The translations under genes were made by a program, and so were the position numbers. Positions 1 through 8,276 of a stretch of DNA of 64,000 bases are shown piece by piece. Below the pieces are notes generated by a model, which worked only from the letters and a program-made list of their open reading frames with translations, was not told the DNA's origin and ran no database searches. The stretch is from Phormidium tenue FACHB-886 (GTDB lineage Bacteria > Cyanobacteriota > Cyanobacteriia > Elainellales > Elainellaceae). The stretch is taken from positions 1 through 64,000 of the forward strand of contig NZ_JACXWX010000002.1 of assembly GCF_014764505.1 (NCBI RefSeq). Reading direction: 5' to 3'. The first letter of the stretch is position 1. Each line of letters starts with the position of its first letter.

Positions 1-114
<114 letters not shown>

Positions 115-162
115 TTGATTAGTTCTCTGTTGGTTTTCATTGGCTAGGTGGTTAATTAGTTT

Positions 163-192
163 GCAAAAAGCGCCCTACGGGGCGCTTTTTGC
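163..192 (+). terminator. Rho-independent terminator of psbA
   Basis: A perfect 13-bp inverted repeat (163-175 with 180-192) encloses the loop TACG. The stem starts with AAAAA and ends with TTTTT. It lies 49 bases after the psbA stop. Confidence 0.9.
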
Positions 193-194
193 TG

Positions 195-225
195 CGTTAC
201 GCACTCATGTGCGTAGCGCCATATA
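195..225. repeat. Intergenic palindromic element, short copy
   Basis: TACGCAC (198-204) and GTGCGTA (209-215) form a hairpin followed by GCGCCATAT. Read on the minus strand, it begins ATATGGCGCTACGCAC. The same head is found at 8138 (ATGGCGCTATGCGCC) and at both ends of the element at 59150-59262. The copy lies between the psbA terminator and the tail of the MocR gene. Confidence 0.5.
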
Positions 226-314
226 AATGGAACCAAATAGCTTGAGACATTTCTGTGGGCGTGCAGAGTGCGCCCACAGATCGGCAAAGCTGTGAAAACG
301 GTAGCTAGACATCG

Positions 315-1760
315 CTAGGGCTGCAATCGCCATGCCAAATGCCCCAGTGTGGCTAAACCCTTTTCTAGTTCTTCTGACCAAGGATTGCCGCAGTTTAGCC
401 GAATGCAGTTCTGATATTTCTGCGATGCCGAAAAGATTAGCCCCGGTACGATGCTAATCTTCTGCTCCATTGCCTGCCGATAGAGCGCTAATGAATCTAT
501 TGCTTCCGGTAGCTCTACCCAAAGCAGAAAACCGCCTTGCGGTCGTGTGACCTTAGTTCCTTCTGGGAAGAACTGCCCGATCGCCTGGATCACCTGTTGC
601 GTTTGGGCAGCATAGGCTTTGCGGAGCTGGCGCAGGTGATGATCGTAGCCGCTGCTCTGTAGAAATTCGGCAATTGCTAGCTGCGGCAGCGTTGGGTTGG
701 CGATCGTGCTGGCGTGTTTGAGTCGTTGCACGAGGGGATTGAAGCGACCGGGCGCCGTCCAGCCCACCCGATAGCCCGGAGCCAAATCTTTGGAGAAAGA
801 GGAGCAGAGCAGCACCCAGCCTTCAGTATCGAACGCTTTAACAGGCTTGGGGCGGCGATCGCCAAAGTACAGCTCCCCAAAAATATCGTCTTCGATCAAG
901 GGAATTTGCGATCGCCGCAGCAATTCTGCTAGCTGCTGCCGCTTCTCTTCAGGCATACAGCAGCCCAAAGGATTACTGAAACTGGGCGTGAACAAGCAGG
1001 CTTTGACGGAATGCGTTTGGATTGCTGCTTCTAAGGCTGTTAGGCTAACGCCATCGCGTGGATGAGTTGGAATTTCCAATGCCTTCATTCCTAAGCTTTC
1101 CAGAATTTGTAGAAAGCCATAAAACACCGGAGACTCAATCGCGATCGTATCTCCTGGACGCGCCACCGCCTTCAAACACAGGTTAATCGCCTCCATGCAG
1201 CCGCAGGTGATAATCAAATCTTCTGCCGTCAGACTGCCACCCCAGCCCAGCGATCGCCGCGCAATTCGCCGCCGCACGGTTTCGTTTCCGGGTGGTAGGT
1301 CATAGAGGTTGGTGCTAGGCTCCGCATGACGCGCTACCTTTGCCAAAATTTGGTTTAGCTTCAGGGTGGGCAGCAGCAGCGGACTCGCCCCCGATGCGCC
1401 CAAGGGAACTCGGTCTGGATCACGAGCCGCCGCTAAAATTTCTGAGACAAGCGACCCCACCCCCACCACAGTTGCCACATCTCCCGGCGTGGAAATGGAT
1501 GGCTCTGGAGGCAAATCGCCCTGAGTAATTCGGACATAGTATCCAGACTGCGGACGTGCTTCGATCAGCCCTTCGCTTTCCAACAGCCGGTATGCCTCTA
1601 GCACCGTTGAAACGCTGACTCCTAGCTGCGATCGCAACTGCCGCACCGAAGGGATTCGATCGCCTGCCCGCAGCGTTCCCTGTTGGATCAGCTTGGCAAT
1701 CCGATCCGCTACCTGTTCGTAGAGTGGGTTAGATGAGGAAGCGCGAGGCGGGGCAGTCAT
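315..1760 (-). CDS. MocR/PdxR-type regulator: GntR HTH fused to class-I aminotransferase domain
   Basis: About 481 residues. An N-terminal winged-helix GntR domain (about residues 10-75, with RIPSVRQLRSQLGVS and AYRLLESEGLIEARPQSGYYV) is joined to a fold-type I PLP aminotransferase domain. The PLP lysine is the K of SSFSKDLAPGYRVGW; other motifs are FYGFLQILES, TPSFSNPLGCCM and EDDIFGELYF. Members of this family bind PLP and usually control vitamin B6, amino-acid or transport genes. The frame opens further upstream, but ATG at 1760 places the HTH at the expected distance from the start, and the extra 19 residues look unstructured. The adjacent divergent genes are the two GNAT acetyltransferases, which are possible but unproven targets. 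The effector is unknown. Confidence 0.9.
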   Translation of the reverse strand: MTAPPRASSSNPLYEQVADRIAKLIQQGTLRAGDRIPSVRQLRSQLGVSVSTVLEAYRLLESEGLIEARPQSGYYVRITQGDLPPEPSISTPGDVATVVGVGSLVSEILAAARDPDRVPLGASGASPLLLPTLKLNQILAKVARHAEPSTNLYDLPPGNETVRRRIARRSLGWGGSLTAEDLIITCGCMEAINLCLKAVARPGDTIAIESPVFYGFLQILESLGMKALEIPTHPRDGVSLTALEAAIQTHSVKACLFTPSFSNPLGCCMPEEKRQQLAELLRRSQIPLIEDDIFGELYFGDRRPKPVKAFDTEGWVLLCSSFSKDLAPGYRVGWTAPGRFNPLVQRLKHASTIANPTLPQLAIAEFLQSSGYDHHLRQLRKAYAAQTQQVIQAIGQFFPEGTKVTRPQGGFLLWVELPEAIDSLALYRQAMEQKISIVPGLIFSASQKYQNCIRLNCGNPWSEELEKGLATLGHLAWRLQP

Positions 1761-1935
1761 GGCTTGATTGTGTCGGAACTGACTCAGGTTGACCAGACAC
1801 AGTTCAGCAGTAAGCAATCGGTACAGTTACTCATTCCCTATCACTGTTTAGGCACAAATCACCTGGAATTGCCTCTGTGCAGCCTCCAAAGATTCTCTTA
1901 AGGTTAATTTGCAATCCTCTTTCGCCCGATGTTTA

Positions 1936-2460
1936 ATGTCTCACTCTGTAAGTGCTGCCAAAAATTCGCTCATGCTGCCTATTACCATTCAGCCTTATGA
2001 CGTTTCTTATCAGCAGTCGGTGATCGATTTAATTCTGCCGATTCAGCAGCAGGAATTTGGTGTGCCAATCTCGATCGCCGACCAGCCCGACCTGCAGCAA
2101 ATCCCAAACTTTTACCAAATCCAGAGAGGCAACTTCTGGATTGCGCTACACAACGGCAGTGTGGTAGGCACGATCGCCCTGTTAGATATTGGCAACTGCC
2201 AAGCTGCCATTCGCAAAATGTTTGTGCATTCTGCCTTTCGCGGACAGCCCCACCGCACCGGGCAAGTCCTGCTAGATACGCTGATGCATTGGGCACACCA
2301 ACAAGGCATCAGCGAACTGCTTCTGGGCACGACTGCTTTCTTTAAGGCTGCCCATCGCTTTTATGAAAAAAATGGTTTTGTCGAAATTTCTCCAGCCGAC
2401 CTGCCTGCCAGTTTTCCTGTGATGCAAGTCGATTCCAAGTTCTATCGCTATAAAATCTAA
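1936..2460 (+). CDS. GNAT-family N-acetyltransferase
   Basis: The protein has the GNAT fold. A strand-rich N-terminal half (ITIQPYDVSY) is followed by VVGTIALLDI (beta-4) and the acyl-CoA pyrophosphate loop region KMFVHSAFRGQPHRTGQVLL, a variant of the usual Q/RxxGxG/A. The end is the characteristic AAHRFYEKNGFVEIS. It should transfer an acetyl group from acetyl-CoA to an amine; the substrate cannot be predicted. The start is uncertain: ATG 1936 is used here, ATG 1972 (MLPITIQ) would still give the full domain, and a TTG at 1909 follows an AAGG. The stop overlaps the start of the next gene (TAATG), so the two are translationally coupled. Confidence 0.85.
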   Translation: MSHSVSAAKNSLMLPITIQPYDVSYQQSVIDLILPIQQQEFGVPISIADQPDLQQIPNFYQIQRGNFWIALHNGSVVGTIALLDIGNCQAAIRKMFVHSAFRGQPHRTGQVLLDTLMHWAHQQGISELLLGTTAFFKAAHRFYEKNGFVEISPADLPASFPVMQVDSKFYRYKI

Positions 2461-2951
2461 TGCCTGCTTCACCCCACGCAATTGAGATCAAAAGCTACGT
2501 CCCTGGTGCGCTCGGCTGGATTACCCAACTGCACGGCAGCTACTACAGTCAGCATTGGGGCTTGACGATCGCCTTTGAATTAGAGATTGCCGAAGGACTT
2601 GCCCACTTCCTGCGCCACTTTCAGCCGTCTCGCGATGGGCTCTGGATCGCTACCGCAGACGATCAAATCGTTGGCGCCATTGCAGTTAATGGTAGTCAGG
2701 CTGAGGGCAGTCGGCTGCGATGGTTTATTGTTTCCCCAGAGCACCAGGGTTCTGGGATTGGACGCAAATTGCTTCAAACGGCGCTCGATTTCTGCCAAGC
2801 CGCTCAGGTTCAGCGCATCTATCTTCGGACGTTTGCTGGGCTAACTGCCGCTCGGCGGCTCTATGAAGAGTTTGGCTTTGTGCTGGTAGAAGAATACCAG
2901 GATGACGATTGGGGCGTGCCCCTCACTCATCAAAAATTTCAGCGAAACTAG
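2460..2951 (+). CDS. GNAT-family N-acetyltransferase, coupled to the preceding one
   Basis: 163 residues. The acetyl-CoA loop is complete in EHQGSGIGRKLL (Q-x-x-G-x-G/A form), preceded by LRWFIVSPEH and followed by RRLYEEFGFVLVEEY. The start PGALGWITQLHGSYYSQHWG resembles the GNAT half of MarR-GNAT fusion proteins, but no HTH is present here; this comparison is from memory. The ATG shares its A with the last base of the previous stop, so both acetyltransferases are made from one message. They differ in sequence and may be an old duplication or functionally separate. The substrate is unknown. Confidence 0.88.
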   Translation: MPASPHAIEIKSYVPGALGWITQLHGSYYSQHWGLTIAFELEIAEGLAHFLRHFQPSRDGLWIATADDQIVGAIAVNGSQAEGSRLRWFIVSPEHQGSGIGRKLLQTALDFCQAAQVQRIYLRTFAGLTAARRLYEEFGFVLVEEYQDDDWGVPLTHQKFQRN

Positions 2952-3010
2952 ATATAGTGCTACGCAAAACGCTACATTCTGCTGTCGCTGCCCTTAACAT
3001 TCTTTCACTA

Positions 3011-3016
3011 TATAAA
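3011..3016 (+). promoter_or_regulatory. Possible -10 box upstream of the small PSII-type gene
   Basis: TATAAA lies in an AT-rich stretch 80 bases before ATG 3097, and an imperfect hairpin (GGTG...CACC) follows at 3030-3050. I do not see a convincing -35 box at the normal spacing, so this is only a candidate. Confidence 0.3.
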
Positions 3017-3096
3017 ATACTAAAAAAGGGTGATGTGTCTTCTCACACCTTCCGCCTACAGTGAGGGACAGTATCTTAGGAAAGGGAGTTAAAACA

Positions 3097-3294
3097 ATGG
3101 TGCTGTTAGTGGAAGCGGCTGCTGAAAGCGGTTCTTACCCTTTCGCGTTAACCGCCGTTTATGTGGTTGGGTTTCTTGCAGCAGTAACTTTTGGATCGAT
3201 CGCCTGGTATAACTCGAAGCGTCCGCCGGGTTGGGAAGACAAAGAGCGCCCGGATGTTGTACCTGAAGTCAACGCAGACGATCCTCATGTTTAA
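3097..3294 (+). CDS. Small single-pass thylakoid protein, probable PSII assembly protein Psb35
   Basis: 65 residues. A short acidic N-terminus is followed by one hydrophobic helix (FALTAVYVVGFLAAVTFGSIAWY) and a polar tail rich in Pro, Asp and Glu (SKRPPGWEDKERPDVVPEV). The size, topology and the YNSKRP motif match what I recall of Ssl2148/Psb35, a cyanobacterial protein that stabilises the CP47 module and Hlips during PSII assembly. That identity is from memory and not certain. ATG 3097 is chosen because AAAGGGAG (3081-3088) precedes it at good spacing; a GTG at 3061 in frame is less likely. The gene is monocistronic, with a terminator directly behind. Confidence 0.65.
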   Translation: MVLLVEAAAESGSYPFALTAVYVVGFLAAVTFGSIAWYNSKRPPGWEDKERPDVVPEVNADDPHV

Positions 3295-3321
3295 CAGGCT
3301 GTGTCAGCAATAATTTTTGTG

Positions 3322-3344
3322 AGAGGGGCAAGCGCCCCTCTTTT
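3322..3344 (+). terminator. Rho-independent terminator
   Basis: The stem AGAGGGGC (3322-3329) pairs with GCCCCTCT (3334-3341) across the loop AAGC, followed by TTT. It ends the small PSII-type gene before the convergent mnmA. Confidence 0.85.
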
Positions 3345-3387
3345 GCATTCTTTGGCAAACCGATAGCATTCTTGAGGCGTGTGAGTG

Positions 3388-4437
3388 TTATTCCACCTCA
3401 ATCACCCCACCGCCCAGCAGCACTTCACCGTCATACCAGACGGCAGCCTGTCCCGGCGTTACGCTAAACTGCGGCTCATCAAACACCAGCTTGACCCGTC
3501 CCTCCAGCGGAATCACGGTGCAGGGTACGGGCGTAGAGCGGTAGCGGATTTGCACTTCAGCCCGGATTGGCGCAGCAGGGGCAGCGATCGACACCCAGTT
3601 CACCCGCTGTGCCGTGAATTCTGCAGTTTGGGCTTCGGTGCGATCCCCCACAATCACCTGATTCTTGCCGGCATCGATACCGATGACGTACAGCGGTTGA
3701 GCGGCAGCAATCCCGATCCCTTTGCGCTGCCCGATCGTGTAGTTGTGAATGCCGTCGTGCTGCCCCAACACATTGCCCGCCTGATCGACAATCTCGCCTG
3801 CTTTGGGAGCCAAATATTTTTCCAAAAACTGCCGCATCGAGCCGTGGGCTTCAATCAGGCATAGGTCTTGGCTCTCTGGCTTTTCGGCTGTGTGTAGCCC
3901 AAATTCTGCCGCCATTCGTCGTGTTTCGGCTTTGGTTTGCTCACCCAGCGGAAAGAGCGTATGCGCCAAAATCTCTTGACTGAGGTCATAGAGAAAATAA
4001 GACTGGTCTTTGTTGCGATCGACCGCACGACGAAGCTGATAGCGATCGCTGCTGGCATCGTAGGTAATGCGGGCGTAGTGTCCCGTCGCAATGCGATCAA
4101 TTCCCAACTGAGATTGGGCGTATTGCAGCATCGGTCCAAACTTAACTGCCTTATTGCACTGCGAACAGGGAAGCGGCGTAATGCCAGCGCTGTAGCCACT
4201 CACCAAATAATCCACAATATTTTTTTCAAACAGGTCTCGCGTATCGACCACATGATACGGAACGCCCATTTCTTCGCACAGCCTTGCCGCATCCACCATA
4301 CCCTCAGAGCAGCACTGCCCCTTTCCGCGCATCAGCCATAGGGTTAGCCCTTCCACGGCATAACCCTGCTGATGCAGCGTTGCGGCTGCGACCGAGCTAT
4401 CTACTCCTCCTGAAAGTCCCACGACGACCTTGTTCAT
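3388..4437 (-). CDS. mnmA: tRNA-specific 2-thiouridylase MnmA
   Basis: 349 residues, a normal length for MnmA. It thiolates U34 of tRNA-Lys, -Glu and -Gln in the cytoplasm, using ATP and sulfur relayed from a cysteine desulfurase. The PP-loop is SGGVDSS (residues 9-15). The two catalytic cysteines are visible by position: Cys94 in [10 protein letters not shown] and Cys193 in [20 protein letters not shown] and the GQRKGIGIA motif are family signatures, followed by the C-terminal beta-barrel. It faces the preceding plus-strand gene and is alone in its transcription unit. Confidence 0.97.
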   Translation of the reverse strand: MNKVVVGLSGGVDSSVAAATLHQQGYAVEGLTLWLMRGKGQCCSEGMVDAARLCEEMGVPYHVVDTRDLFEKNIVDYLVSGYSAGITPLPCSQCNKAVKFGPMLQYAQSQLGIDRIATGHYARITYDASSDRYQLRRAVDRNKDQSYFLYDLSQEILAHTLFPLGEQTKAETRRMAAEFGLHTAEKPESQDLCLIEAHGSMRQFLEKYLAPKAGEIVDQAGNVLGQHDGIHNYTIGQRKGIGIAAAQPLYVIGIDAGKNQVIVGDRTEAQTAEFTAQRVNWVSIAAPAAPIRAEVQIRYRSTPVPCTVIPLEGRVKLVFDEPQFSVTPGQAAVWYDGEVLLGGGVIEVE

Positions 4438-4591
4438 GTTGGCAGTTGAAGAAATGCAATAGAAATGCTAACAATTCCTACGCTAGCACTCCGGTTTAGA
4501 AAAGGGGTATTCCAGTTTTTGTAAGCCTAAATTAATCTGGCAATCTAAGATTTTTGCAGAGTGCCCTCCACAACTGATATAGAACGCGACC

Positions 4592-4620
4592 CTTAGGTTT
4601 TATACATTAGGTTTTATGCA
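4592..4620. repeat. Short tandem duplication at the end of the glycosyltransferase gene
   Basis: TTAGGTTTTATACAT is followed directly by TAGGTTTTATGCAT, two near-identical units of 14-15 bases. The second carries the minus-strand stop codon of the glycosyltransferase. Confidence 0.5.
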
Positions 4621-5765
4621 TACTGCTGCAAAAGCTCTGCTGTGGCTTGTCCAGTTTTTTCCCAGCTAAATTGGCTCGCTCTCGCCAAGCCTGCCGATCT
4701 CAACTGCGACCGAGCGGCTGCATCTGTGGCGATCGTTTGCATTGCGGCAGTGATTTCCGTTTCGCGGTAGGGATCAACCAAGAGTGCTGCATCGCCCGCC
4801 ACCTCTGGCAGTGAGGATAGGTTCGAGGTGATCACAGGCGTACCGCACGCCATTGCCTCCAGTACCGGAAAGCCAAACCCCTCCCAAAGGCTGGGAAACA
4901 CCAGCGCGATCGCCCGATTCAGCAGCACCGGCAGCTCAGCGTAGGGCACGTATTCCAAAAACTTGATGCGATCGTCTAACTTCAGCTCTCTTGCTTGGGC
5001 CTGCAGCAGCGGTGTATAGCGCAGATCGGCAGAACCAGCAATCCACAGCTCATAGTCTTTGCTGTTGGGCAGGGCGGCAAAAGCGCTGATGACGCGATGT
5101 AGATTCTTGTAGGGATCAACCCGACCCAGGTAGAAGAAATAGGGTCGGGTTGATTGAGGAAGGACCGTGCCTACAGGTTGCGGATTAGCTAGCTCAGGAG
5201 TGATTGGCTCGATTACCCGAAAATTTTCTGCATCATGCGCCAGCAAAATTGGCGTGACCTTCTGCGCCGGGATTTGAAAGTATTTCACAACGTCTTCAGC
5301 GGTTGCTTCAGAGTTGCAAATAACATGCTGGGCTTGGGCGAGCACCTGCGGCACATAAAAGCGGGCATAAAGGGTCAGCGGCGCAGTCCAGCGCGGAAAG
5401 CGGAGCGGAATTAGATCATGCACCACCACAATTGATCGTACTCCAACGGACAAGGGCGCTTCGGGAACCGGAGAAAACAACAGCGTCGATCGGCTTTGCT
5501 GCAGCAGCAACGGCAGTTGCTGCTGCGTCCAGACAAGACGGCGAAAATGTCCGGCTTTGCCTTGCTCGGCAGTGAGATTGGCTGGAATTTCACAGTAGGG
5601 GTAATGCGTCAGATGGGGCGAGCGGGGGAAGCTGGAAGAGGCAAACAGGGTGAGATTGGGCAAACCCAGGTGAGGAATCAGGTTTTTAGCGTAGGTGGCT
5701 AGCCCGGTTGGTTTGATACCAACCAGAGAGAGGTTAATGGCGATCTTGCTGAGTTCTGTGTTCAT
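4614..5765 (-). CDS. GT4-type glycosyltransferase (group 1)
   Basis: 383 residues with a GT-B fold. The N-terminal domain carries the acceptor-side glycine motif ([14 protein letters not shown]), and a central [16 protein letters not shown] begins the nucleotide-sugar domain. The C-terminal EX7E-type signature [21 protein letters not shown] contains the donor-binding glutamates. It probably builds exopolysaccharide, lipid-linked or cell-wall glycans; the sugar is unknown. The start is ATG 5765, four bases after the stop of the cyclase gene, which marks it as the last gene of the cupin-cyclase-glycosyltransferase operon. An upstream extension exists in frame but would overlap that gene. Confidence 0.88.
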   Translation of the reverse strand: MNTELSKIAINLSLVGIKPTGLATYAKNLIPHLGLPNLTLFASSSFPRSPHLTHYPYCEIPANLTAEQGKAGHFRRLVWTQQQLPLLLQQSRSTLLFSPVPEAPLSVGVRSIVVVHDLIPLRFPRWTAPLTLYARFYVPQVLAQAQHVICNSEATAEDVVKYFQIPAQKVTPILLAHDAENFRVIEPITPELANPQPVGTVLPQSTRPYFFYLGRVDPYKNLHRVISAFAALPNSKDYELWIAGSADLRYTPLLQAQARELKLDDRIKFLEYVPYAELPVLLNRAIALVFPSLWEGFGFPVLEAMACGTPVITSNLSSLPEVAGDAALLVDPYRETEITAAMQTIATDAAARSQLRSAGLARASQFSWEKTGQATAELLQQYA

Positions 5766-5769
5766 AGCT

Positions 5770-6564
5770 CTAAGGCACAATTGCCAACACCCGCGCCGGA
5801 CTTCCCGACCCACCTTGAATCGGTAGCCCGCCGATGATTACCGTTGCTCCAATGGGCGGCAGCCGATCGAGTCCAGCCAGACATTCCAGAATCAGCCCGT
5901 TTGCTTCGTATATAGCAGTGCTAGCGGCGTAAGTGTCATCGTTGCCGGGGTCGGCTCCATGGGTATCCGTTCCGAGGGCGGCGACTTGCCGATCGCGCCC
6001 CAAAAAAGCAGCAGCTTCAGCCCCAAAGCCAGGAAAGTGGTAAACGCCCTCAGCGTCTTTGTTGAAGAAGCCCTCAGCATTGCTCCAACGGTCTTGCCAG
6101 CCGGTAAACAGAATCACCAGGCTTTTGGCAGGAATGCGACCGTGTGATCGCTCCCAAGTTTGTATGTCTGCCAGAGAGAGGCGGTAGTCAGGGTTGCGCT
6201 CGGCTGCCGATCGTACGTCTATGACAACGGCGGGCAACACTAGCTCAGCGGCAGCAACTTGATCGGCGCTTCTGCCACCTTCAATAAAAGTGTTAGGGGT
6301 GCCCCAGTGCGTGCCGCTGTGTTCTCCGATCGCAATCCGGTTGATGAAATAACCGTCTTTGTCATACGCTGCCCAGGGCTGAATTTCGACGGGTGGATCG
6401 TCTGCCCAGATGGGAATGCTGGGCGTTAGGGGCTGGGTTAGATCGACGACTTGCGCGGCTGCTAAGCGCACAGGCTGGGCTGGCGCAGGACGTAGGGAAA
6501 ACCAGAGGACGATCGCCAGGGTCATTAGGGCGATACCAAGCCAAACGGGTAATTTAGTCAGCAT
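5770..6564 (-). CDS. Cyclase-family metal hydrolase (kynurenine formamidase-like), membrane-anchored or secreted
   Basis: 264 residues. An N-terminal hydrophobic helix (LPVWLGIALMTLAIVLWFSL) acts as a signal anchor, so the enzyme works outside the cytoplasmic membrane. The PF04199-type fold is shown by DLTQPLTPSIPIW at the start, GEHSGTHWGTP (His82, His86) and TDTHGADPGND near the end. In the kynurenine formamidase motif HxGTHxDxPxH an Asp binds metal; here it is Gly88, and the last His is missing too. ATG 6564 is selected by the SD AGGGGAG five bases upstream. It overlaps the end of the cupin gene by 11 bases. The substrate is unknown. Confidence 0.8.
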   Translation of the reverse strand: MLTKLPVWLGIALMTLAIVLWFSLRPAPAQPVRLAAAQVVDLTQPLTPSIPIWADDPPVEIQPWAAYDKDGYFINRIAIGEHSGTHWGTPNTFIEGGRSADQVAAAELVLPAVVIDVRSAAERNPDYRLSLADIQTWERSHGRIPAKSLVILFTGWQDRWSNAEGFFNKDAEGVYHFPGFGAEAAAFLGRDRQVAALGTDTHGADPGNDDTYAASTAIYEANGLILECLAGLDRLPPIGATVIIGGLPIQGGSGSPARVLAIVP

Positions 6565-6907
6565 GTCTCCCCTCAACTCGCAGACCAAAGTAGGTTAACA
6601 CCAATTCCTCACTGCTTGGATTGCTAACCTCATGTACTTCACCGGGCTCCACGGCAACACAAATGCCTGTCTCCAAGGCATACACCTGCCCGTCGATCTG
6701 AATGATGCCGCTGCCAGACTCTACAAAAAACACTTCGCACATGTCTTGATGGGCATGAGCGGCGGCAATCTGTCCGGGGGCAAACCGTGCCTGAGAAAAA
6801 TTGGTGAGATGGGGCAAATCGCCCAGCCGCAGCATCACTTTTTTCTGAATTGCCGGATTGTGGGAAACTTTTTCTGCTGGCAAGTGCTGCAGGGCAGTGT
6901 ATTTCAT
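6554..6907 (-). CDS. Single-domain cupin protein
   Basis: 117 residues forming one cupin_2 barrel. The first metal motif is HAHQDMCEVFFVESGSG (two His and a Glu with normal spacing), and the second is VEPGEVHEVSN. Such small cupins bind a metal and act as isomerases, dioxygenases or sugar/ligand sensors. This is the first gene of a three-gene operon: its end overlaps the cyclase-like hydrolase, which is followed four bases later by a glycosyltransferase. No signal peptide is seen, so it is cytoplasmic. The specific reaction cannot be assigned. Confidence 0.82.
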   Translation of the reverse strand: MKYTALQHLPAEKVSHNPAIQKKVMLRLGDLPHLTNFSQARFAPGQIAAAHAHQDMCEVFFVESGSGIIQIDGQVYALETGICVAVEPGEVHEVSNPSSEELVLTYFGLRVEGRHAD

Positions 6908-7192
6908 AAAGCTCTTCTGGTGGTTTTTTCGGAGGTGGATCTGTAAAAATCCTAAGTAAGTGAATCGATCAGGCGAAGAAATGAAGGGAATGCATTGTCA
7001 GCAAGCGCGAGTTCAATCTCAAAGTTCTGTCGGCGCTTTGCTGAACCTTCAAAAGGACTGGCGTGATAACATCCTCACCAGATTTTTTGGCGCTGGTCTC
7101 AGCTAAACCTATTGGCCCGATCGCAGCCAAAATCGTTTTTATTCAATTTCTCATCGTTTAGCCCTGTGTTTTTTCAAATTTAAGCTTGTCCC

Positions 7193-8119
7193 ATGACCCA
7201 ATCTCAATCCTCTCTTGCCCCCGTACCTCCTCGTTCCCAGTTTCGTGCGGCTGCCCTAGCCAAAGAATTTTTGGTCACTGCAGAAGTGATGCCGCCCAAG
7301 GGGGGCGATCCGGCGCACATGGTCAAGATGGGTCAGCTGCTGAAGGGACGCGTTCATGCCGTAAATATTACAGATGGCAGCCGCGCCGTGCTGCGGATGT
7401 GTTCTCTTGCCGCTTCTGTAGTCCTGCTTCAGCATGGAATAGAGCCAATCTGCCAGATCGCCTGCCGCGATCGCAACCGCATTGCGCTACAGGCAGATTT
7501 GATGGGTGCTCAGGCACTTGGCATCCGTAATATCCTGGCGCTGACGGGCGATCCGGTTAAAGCCGGTGACCACACCGATGCGCGCGGTGTCTTTGAGCTG
7601 GAGTCTGTGCGGCTGCTGAAGCTGATCGAAAAGCTCAACCAAGGCATTGACTCAAACGAGAAACCCCTTACTGATGGGGCAACTGAGCTGTTTGCTGGAG
7701 CTGCTATCGATCCACAATGTCCAAGCTGGTCAGGCGTACAGCGCCGTTTCGATCGCAAACTTGCAGCAGGGGCGCAGTTCTTCCAGAGCCAGTTGATCTC
7801 GGACTTCGAGCGCCTAGAGAAATTTATGGATCAAGTAGCCGTGGGCTGCAACAAGCCGATTCTGGCGGGTATTTTTCTGCTTAAGTCTGCCAAAAACGCG
7901 CAGTTCATCAACCGCAACGTTCCCGGTGTACAAATCCCGCAGCACATTATCGATCGCCTAGAGCAAGCGGCTGATCCTCTGCAGGAAGGTGTGACGATCG
8001 CGGCTGAGCAGGTACAGCAGGCGCGGCAAATTTGTCAGGGGGTGCATATTATGGCGATCCGCCGTGAGGATTTGATTCCGCAAGTTCTCGATCGGGCGGG
8101 CATTGCGCCGTTGGCATAG
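7193..8119 (+). CDS. Methylenetetrahydrofolate reductase family protein
   Basis: 308 residues. It has the MetF TIM-barrel features: VTAEVMPPKGGD near the start (catalytic Glu region), HAVNITDGSRAV, QIACRDRNRIALQADLMGA, NILALTGDP, and GAQFFQSQLI in the second half. The family reduces 5,10-methylene-THF to 5-methyl-THF with FAD in the cytoplasm. Cyanobacterial members differ enough from E. coli MetF that the electron donor is open. The first codons (SQSSLAPVPPRSQFR) look like a flexible extension. The gene stands alone; downstream it runs into a palindromic repeat. It supplies methyl groups for methionine and therefore links to ahcY at 46700. Confidence 0.85.
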   Translation: MTQSQSSLAPVPPRSQFRAAALAKEFLVTAEVMPPKGGDPAHMVKMGQLLKGRVHAVNITDGSRAVLRMCSLAASVVLLQHGIEPICQIACRDRNRIALQADLMGAQALGIRNILALTGDPVKAGDHTDARGVFELESVRLLKLIEKLNQGIDSNEKPLTDGATELFAGAAIDPQCPSWSGVQRRFDRKLAAGAQFFQSQLISDFERLEKFMDQVAVGCNKPILAGIFLLKSAKNAQFINRNVPGVQIPQHIIDRLEQAADPLQEGVTIAAEQVQQARQICQGVHIMAIRREDLIPQVLDRAGIAPLA

Positions 8120-8137
8120 GTTGGCTGACAAAACCTT

Positions 8138-8217
8138 TATGGCGCTATGCGCCTAGATTGAGAATCTTTCTATAAAAGCCGCGCTATGCAAGGCTTTTAT
8201 AGAAAGGCTTTTATAGA
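8138..8217. repeat. Intergenic palindromic element, full copy
   Basis: The element opens with the palindrome GGCGC-TAT-GCGCC (8141-8153) and holds a 14-bp perfect inverted repeat, TTTCTATAAAAGCC (8167-8180) with GGCTTTTATAGAAA (8192-8205), around a loop with GCGCTATGC. GGCTTTTATAGA is repeated once more at 8206-8217. It lies between two convergent genes and may serve as a terminator. Related sequence is found at 195-225 and 59150-59262. Confidence 0.65.
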
Positions 8218-8243
8218 GAGATTTGTCTTACGCCCCTTGATAT

Positions 8244-8273
8244 AGCTACAACAGCTACAGCTACAACAGCTAT
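8244..8273. repeat. 15-bp tandem repeat, two units
   Basis: AGCTACAACAGCTAC (8244-8258) is followed by AGCTACAACAGCTAT (8259-8273). The array ends three bases before the icd stop codon on the minus strand. No function can be assigned. Confidence 0.6.
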
Positions 8274-8276
8274 GGT

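Noticed and set aside
3385-3864. 159-codon plus-strand frame opposite mnmA
   Set aside because: mnmA is certain on the other strand with both catalytic cysteines.
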